A stretch of DNA of 64,000 nt from Toxonevra muliebris (taxonomy: Eukaryota > Arthropoda > Insecta > Diptera > Pallopteridae), in NCBI GenBank assembly GCA_963691655.1, contig OY829327.1, forward strand, positions 66,290,079 to 66,354,078. The letters are read 5' to 3'. Under the pieces are notes generated by a model. That model made no database searches, was not told where the DNA came from, and saw only the letters and a list, made by a program, of their open reading frames with translations. The translations under genes and the position numbers were made by a program. Positions 58,301 to 64,000 of the stretch are shown here, piece after piece; position 1 is the first letter of the stretch; each line of letters opens with the position of its first letter.

Positions 58301-59880
58301 AATTTTGCCCTCATTCAGTTTCCTACAAAAAAGGTGTACATGTAGGTTGAACATGTGTATATCGGGAAAATAGATTCAAGAACCCTACTTTGTACAGCAC
58401 TTCTACCAAACCTTTGTATTTCGAAAAATCTGGTTTTGACTTACACCACTTTTGCACGCAACGACTCACATGCACTTTGTCAACTGATAAGCAAATAGCG
58501 GTGGAACAAAAGTGGCCCTATTCAAGTGCATCGTGGTACAAGTGAGTTCGGCCCGTGTGCTAATTTTCTTGAATTTTCTGGTTTTCTGTTTTTGTTTTTT
58601 TATTTATTCAATATGTTCGCATTTTTAAATATGCCGGGTCCGTTCAGATGTCTGTCCATTCATCGTCCGTTATGTTGCTTGGCATTGCGTTATAAATTCA
58701 TTAAGTCGTGCGTCGTCGGCTTCCGCACCGAGAGGCGAAGATTAAATTAATTCATACGCAATCTATGGTGGCACAATGCAGCAAAGGAAAAAACAAGTGC
58801 GGCTGGAAAAATATAGTGCATTTAATCTCGTATTTGCAGTGTCTTTCCACTAGAATTTCTTTGTTTAATTTTTTTTTTAATTTTTATTTTTTCAGTCTGA
58901 ACATTTTTTTTATAACAAGTGCATTTAAAGCACCTGTGGGTACAATTTGGAAATAATTTTTATAGAATTTTTTTGCAGTTGATTTCATTATTTTATAACT
59001 AAGTAAGTATATACCGATCCAATATTACCCTACAACCCTCTAGCAAATATATGTAGTATATAGTTTGAATATTTATACTAGTACATGCATATATGACGTT
59101 ATGATTTTAACAACCAATATATGAAGATCTGGGTGTGTGAATGGTAAGGTGCATGAACCCAGAGACACACGAGTGAGAATGATTTTTGAATTCTGAAATA
59201 TATGAATTTTCGTAAGCCAAAAATATTGTGATATTGAGCAAATCACCTTAAAAGTATGAGGTCGTTATTTGGAAGAACATCTTTCCAACATTGATGATGT
59301 CCTATGAATAGCGAGAAACCCGGACCTAATAAAGGAAACCTAATTGATGAGTAATGTTATCAAACAAATCTACATTTTCAATAATTTCACATTTCTTAAC
59401 ACAATACCATCTCACAAAATCACTACTTAATTTAAATAACTTTTGCTTGTGCTGTTGTTTTTATTAGTAATGAACTCCGGCAATAAATTAATAACATTAA
59501 CATTGCATGATTACGCATGAATGCACTTTAATAACATTGAATAATAGTAATAAAAATAATAATAATAACAATAATACTCGTAATAATAATAAAATTACAA
59601 CTGCATAAGATTTCAATCGTGTCAATTAATTGACAAACAAATGCATATCTACATACATATACAAACCATTTTCGTATATAAAATTTAAAAATTTTTTATT
59701 TATCCAAGTTCCTGTTAAAACACAAATACATACAAACACACATACATATACGCTCCATACATGCTTGTTCATTGCCAATTTGTTGTTATTATCATTTGTT
59801 GACAAGTAACAACAGATTGTGTAGTAAAAGTTGTTAGTAAGTAATATTAGTAGTAATACTACAATGCATTATTACTTATA
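55392..59880. other. Long noncoding stretch
   Basis: Contains an A-box-like tRNA word without a B box (TGGTCCAATGG, about 55754), CAA/GTT runs (56995-57030, 57070-57085, 57340-57365), an (AAT)n region (59537-59592) and ATG-rich words. The 68-codon frame at 56293-56499 is GC-richer than its surroundings but unrecognised. No gene supported. Confidence 0.5.
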
Positions 59881-60107
59881 CAGTAGAACCTCGATAATTC
59901 GAATCTCAAGAGAGTTTTCGAGTTACAGAGGTTAAAAAAATAAAAATCTGAGTTATGAAGGTTTTTTGTTTATTTTATTGGAGAAGAATAAAATACAACA
60001 AAAAACAATTAACAGCCATGTTTAAATTTTGTTTTTTAACAAATGAAATTTACTTATTTGAAGTTATATATATAAACAGGCTTAATGAACAAATGTAGTC
60101 ATCACAA

Positions 60108-60258
60108 CAACAATGTATATAGAGACGGGCAAATCAGACGGCCGTTTCGGAATCCGCCACAATTCCTCATCAGTGATCTTAGTGATAGTTCTTAATCTTT
60201 CAATATCCTATATAAGCTACTAATATTTGAAATCATAACCCAGAATTACGGATTTGAT
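60108..60258 (-). repeat. Ribozyme-bearing dispersed repeat, copy 2
   Basis: About 75% identical by eye to the 7 kb copy, from ACAATGTATA to CAGAATTAC, on the same strand. It lies inside the pogo-like element. Confidence 0.6.
60128..60181 (-). ncRNA. Type I hammerhead ribozyme motif, copy 2
   Basis: Minus strand: stem I AGAUCA; core CUGAUGA (60173-60167); stem II GGAAUU, loop GUGGCG, GAUUCC; GAA with A15.1 (within 60148-60145); stem III AC and GU around GGCC; cleavage triplet GUC (60139-60137), the canonical one; stem I UGAUUU. All core bases are intact. Compared with copy 1, stem II differs at paired sites and still pairs. ACGGCCGU is self-complementary, so a dimeric fold with a stronger stem III is possible. 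Predicted cut lies between 60137 and 60136. Confidence 0.8.
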
Positions 60259-60710
60259 AAAATTTACATCAAATTACATTACTCGTAAACGCAATAATTA
60301 TGTGCCCTGGTCTACCAAAAATGGTGATTCTGATAAAAACAGTAAGCTCTTTTTAATGACACCAACCGCAGATTTCAAGCTTTATTAGAACATTTGCCAT
60401 ACCAACGCGGAAGCGCATCACTATCGACTTGTTTGGTTTAACAGCTGTTTTCTCGTAAACTTGTTTTCGGACGACCAAGGCACATTTGCAAAGAAAAAAG
60501 GATGAATAAGAGGACAATAAGTACATGTTTACTTCAAACCTGACCTCTCAGATTTGCAAAATTTCGAGCTATAGAGATGTAAACGATGGAAATTAGTTCG
60601 AATTACAGGATGTTTGAATTCGAAATCCAGAGGTTTTCGAGCTTTAGCCAAAGGGAAAGAAGAAATTCTTTGGATTACATCGAGATTCAAATTACAGAGG
60701 TTCTACTGTA

Positions 60711-63042
60711 GTAATAATTGTGTGCGTGCGTGCAATTGTATGTGTTATTATTTCATTTCATTACATTATTACAATAAAACGCATTTGCATGTTTATTTTG
60801 ACTTTTTTTTTAAGTATTTTTCTTGTTGTTTTTTTTTTTCAAATTTTTTCTATGAAATATATGCAAAACAATTATAGTTTTTTTGTTTTAAATGAATTGC
60901 ATATTATTTGTTGATGCATTTACATTTGTATTTTACAAGTTATATATATTCAAGTGAAAAATCACTTAAAGCAAATACCGGCAATGGGGTGCGGCATTTG
61001 ATTTGTTAATTTAGCAATTAATTTTGTAGATAACAAGAATATTGAACGCAAATATTTAGACTTATGTATGCACTTAACAACTATTTATTAAAAACCAAAC
61101 ATATTGCATGTACAAACATATGTAAATATGTATGAATAAATATAATGCGATTTATTGAAAGCGAATTGCTATAATTACCTGCATTATTTAAATAGAGTTG
61201 TAAATCAATATCATAAAAATCATAGATTCATATGTACATATACATATTTATGTATGTAACGACATGCAACACAGCTTTTTTAACCCAATTCGCATATTCA
61301 AGTCAATAATTCAATAAAGCCATAATGCCAGAAAATCAATCTGCTAAATTTTTGCTTTTTTTCTATCACGTATCTACTGCAGGTTGCCTGCCTGCCTGGT
61401 TGCTCTGAACAACAACGTCACAAAGCAAACCGGTTTCAGTTTTACTATTAAGTTTTGTTTTCGTTTTGCTCAAGTACGAAACTAGTTAAATTTTGAATGT
61501 TTTTATCACGGAATTTTTGTTGTTCCACCGCCGCAGCCGCTGTCTAATTGTATTCATGTTATGTAGTATAACATGCTTAGAAGTTGTTGTTTTTGCTGTT
61601 GGTGTAGTAGATGGGCGCTTTTGCGCAGCTGCAGCATTCAACTTAAACGCATATAAATATCATGAGAAATAACTTCTTAAAAAGGCAATTTTGTTTGTTT
61701 TGTTTTTGTTTAGAAATACATTGATATAAAATTATTTCAATGACATTTTAAAAAACCACACAAATAGAAATATGCGCGAAAAAAGAAACGGAAACCTGTT
61801 AGTCGCTGCAAAGTGAATGGATTCATAGTATGCGAACTACTTGAATAAAATTATAAAATAATTCCGAAAAAAAATGTAAACGCTTAAATTTGACTAAAAG
61901 AAATTTGAAAAACTTCATATAAAAGTGCACGGTTTATAAGCATAACTTGGCATTTCGGCTGGTAACCCTACCCATAGCTGAAATGAAGGACATAAGATAT
62001 CAAATATGGAATTAAGACTGCGTTACAACCGCTCTTAAATACGCCTTCGATCTGTTTTGTATGAAATTAAAAAATTTCCATTTGCTCTAACTTCAAAACT
62101 TGTTATAAAGTGATTGGTTTTGGATGAGTTTAAGTTGACTTCCCAGTGCTAGATTTGATGGGAACCCCATTTTTGCTGATTGATTATTTTTAATTTTATT
62201 TTTAAGATTTTTGCAATTATTAAATAACAATTTATTTTAGTTCCCTGCAACGTTTCTGAACCTTTAATGCAGTCATTGGAGCAATGGTGAATCTAGGGGA
62301 AAGTGGCCGGCTTAACTCAAAACATGAATTGCGATTCTCAGAACAAACATTTAGTCTTTGAAAAATAAATCCCTTTAATGCTGCCTAAACAATCAAGTTA
62401 CAAAACAATCAGATTGCAATATTAGCCGATCTTATTGGATAAAAACAAAAGTTCTGGAAAACTTTGTATAAAAAAATCGAACGCTAGAATTCAATATAAT
62501 CATTAAATTAATCCGTAGCAATTAATTCTTGTATTCCAATTCGTTTCGGTGGTTTTCAGATCAAAATATGAATGAAGACTTCTTAAAGGGGCATTTCACT
62601 TTAAAATTTGAAGAACAACGATTTTTTTATTTATTTTTGGGTTCCTAATAGTTTCAAGAATACTGTCTTAAAATATTTGTGAAAAATTCGAAGTAAAACG
62701 AAAGCTCAGGGGCCACAAACCATAATGGCTTAAGCCGAGTTAGGACATAATTGAGTTTTTAGTATTATCGCGTTAGATATGTCTAAATCTATTTGCTATC
62801 AATTTTTCATGTTTGAATCTTTTTTAGGACGCCATTATCCATCAAGAAAGTTAAAAAAAAACCGACCCATGAGTGAGTATTTGAATCTTTAGACTGGTTT
62901 CTTGAAAAAATTGGAGAATAGACTTAGGCGGTTATGACTTGTAATCACAGAGTTATATATATATAATTGTGCCTTGGTGTACTAAAAAAGATACCTAACG
63001 TCCAAAAACAGATTTTTAAAATTCAGAATGGCTCATCCAATA
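60711..63042. other. Noncoding stretch
   Basis: T-rich runs (60805-60850) and ATGT words (61115, 61235). At 62294-62316 TAGGGGAAAGTGG with CCGGCTTAAC resembles the end of the TIR element at 45463, but no partner was found. No gene. Confidence 0.45.
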
Positions 63043-63420
63043 AGAAGGATGAATTTTTGAATAATAGATCGGATTCGCTGGAAACTCATTCCTCGGGGGT
63101 TTCTGGTCATGCTGATTAGGAATCTGACATCGGATTTTCGAAACTCAAAATGGCGGACTACTTTTCAAGTTCATCGGATTCGCTTGAAACATTTTATACA
63201 GAGGTTTTCATGGTCGCTGGTTACAAACCTAACATAATATTCATAATCGGTGACCCCTAAAATCCCCGAGTAACGAGTTTCAAGTTAATCAGATCTATTT
63301 TTAAAATATCTTTCGCCGTATTGGATCCGTCATTTTGAATTTTGAAAAACTGACATCCGATTTGTAATCGCTAAAAAGACATTGAAAATTGACGGAACTC
63401 ACATAGCTCAAGCCAACGAA
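63043..63420 (+). repeat. Degenerate tandem repeat, ~105-bp period
   Basis: GGATTCGCT(G/T)GAAAC occurs at 63071 and 63176; GACATC(G/C)GATTT at about 63125 and 63352; CTCAAAATGGCGGA and related (TCATTTTGAATTTTGAAAA) between them. Units are strongly diverged. Unclassified. Confidence 0.55.
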
Positions 63421-64000
63421 AGGAGGAGAATATTCTAAAGAAGCGCGTTCAGCGCGTTCAAAGTTTCTAAAGTAGTTGACTGAAATTGAAGACCTTCAGT
63501 ATGCACCAGGGATGGCTGACTAAAAGAAATTATCATAAAACAAAAATCATTTTTTCAATTTTTATTTATTGAAAAAACTCAAAATGCGTTTTTCTCAAAA
63601 TGAACTAATTTTAAAAAACCAAAATACGTTTCATTTGCTATCGTTATGGCTATGATTTGTTATCATTACATCAAAAATTGGAATATTCTTTTTCCCTCTT
63701 TTTCTAAAAGATAAAATAAAACGCTTTTTAGTTATCTTGTGTCTTTATCTTCATTAGGAAGCTCGGAATCCATCCTACCACCGAAAATTGACTTTTTTAG
63801 AGATACCCTCTACTGCCGCCATTTTGGATTAAAAGTTTTTTTTATTCTTCAATAAAATACAACTAGATTCCCCAAAAAGTCTATTTTTTTTAATTTTCAA
63901 CTGGAATGTCCCCTTAAACAAATAAAATTTGATTTACTAGCAGTACTATGTATAACAAAAACAACAATTGAAACAAGGTGAAAGTGGTCCCAGTAGCGTA
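63421..64000. other. Noncoding end of window
   Basis: A+T-rich DNA. A second CGCCATTTTGGATT word near 63818 belongs to the same repeat family as 63043-63420. No gene. Confidence 0.45.

Larger units (their letters stand above)
59881..60708. mobile_element. 828-bp pogo/Tigger-like element
   Basis: CAGTAGAACCTCGATAATTC (59881) faces, inverted, CAGTAGAACCTCTGTAATTT (from 60708). TA lies on both sides (59879-59880, 60709-60710). The CAGTNGAACCTC start with AATTCGAAT following is typical of pogo/Tigger termini. Further mirrored words (TTTTCGAG, TACAGAGG) lie near both ends. No transposase is recognisable. The interior carries the hammerhead-bearing repeat (60108-60258). Confidence 0.85.

Overview
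This 64 kb window reads as A+T-rich, gene-poor DNA from a higher dipteran. A tephritid-type fruit fly is my best guess, from the many ACAT/ATGT tandem words, the CAA/CAG/GTT trinucleotide runs and the mixture of transposons. That is inference from sequence style; nothing here proves the species. I found no intact host protein-coding gene, no rRNA, no functional tRNA and no CRISPR array. Most open frames are chance frames in A+T-rich or trinucleotide-repeat DNA. The window could be intergenic or lie inside a very long intron.

What can be supported is a dense, layered set of mobile elements. From the left: a 30/31-bp inverted repeat (6604-6634 / 9767-9797) encloses a hAT element (6840-9391), which holds a second hAT (7976-9172), which holds a 213-bp MITE (8190-8402). 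At 18678-20987 lies a 2.3 kb element with ~570-bp inverted arms. Then come a 142-bp hAT MITE (21628-21769), a TTAA MITE (26021-26330), a broken LINE on the minus strand (~26890-28130), a Tc1/mariner-group element with 25-bp termini and spacing fitting DD37E (29247-30387), a second TTAA MITE (33103-33333), a tRNA-derived SINE (34393-34645) and a mariner relic lacking its catalytic core (~35948-36720).

Further right: a third TTAA MITE (39572-39865), a pogo-like MITE (40234-40525), a 5'-truncated LINE (~41860-45431) split by a 1788-bp hAT with a perfect 8-bp target duplication (42818-44605), a 629-bp TIR element (45463-46091), a second core-less mariner relic (~48660-49215), a possible MITE related to the palindromic element (53284-53922) and a pogo/Tigger-like element (59881-60708).

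The most notable signal is a family of hammerhead-ribozyme-like sequences at 7028-7081 (-), 20072-20124 (+) and 60128-60181 (-). Two copies keep every core base of a type I hammerhead; the third keeps the fold but has lost G12. Stem II changes between copies while pairing is kept. The three copies sit inside three different DNA transposons, within a shared repeat of about 150-250 bp. This suggests a small ribozyme-bearing mobile unit nested in, or captured by, other elements.
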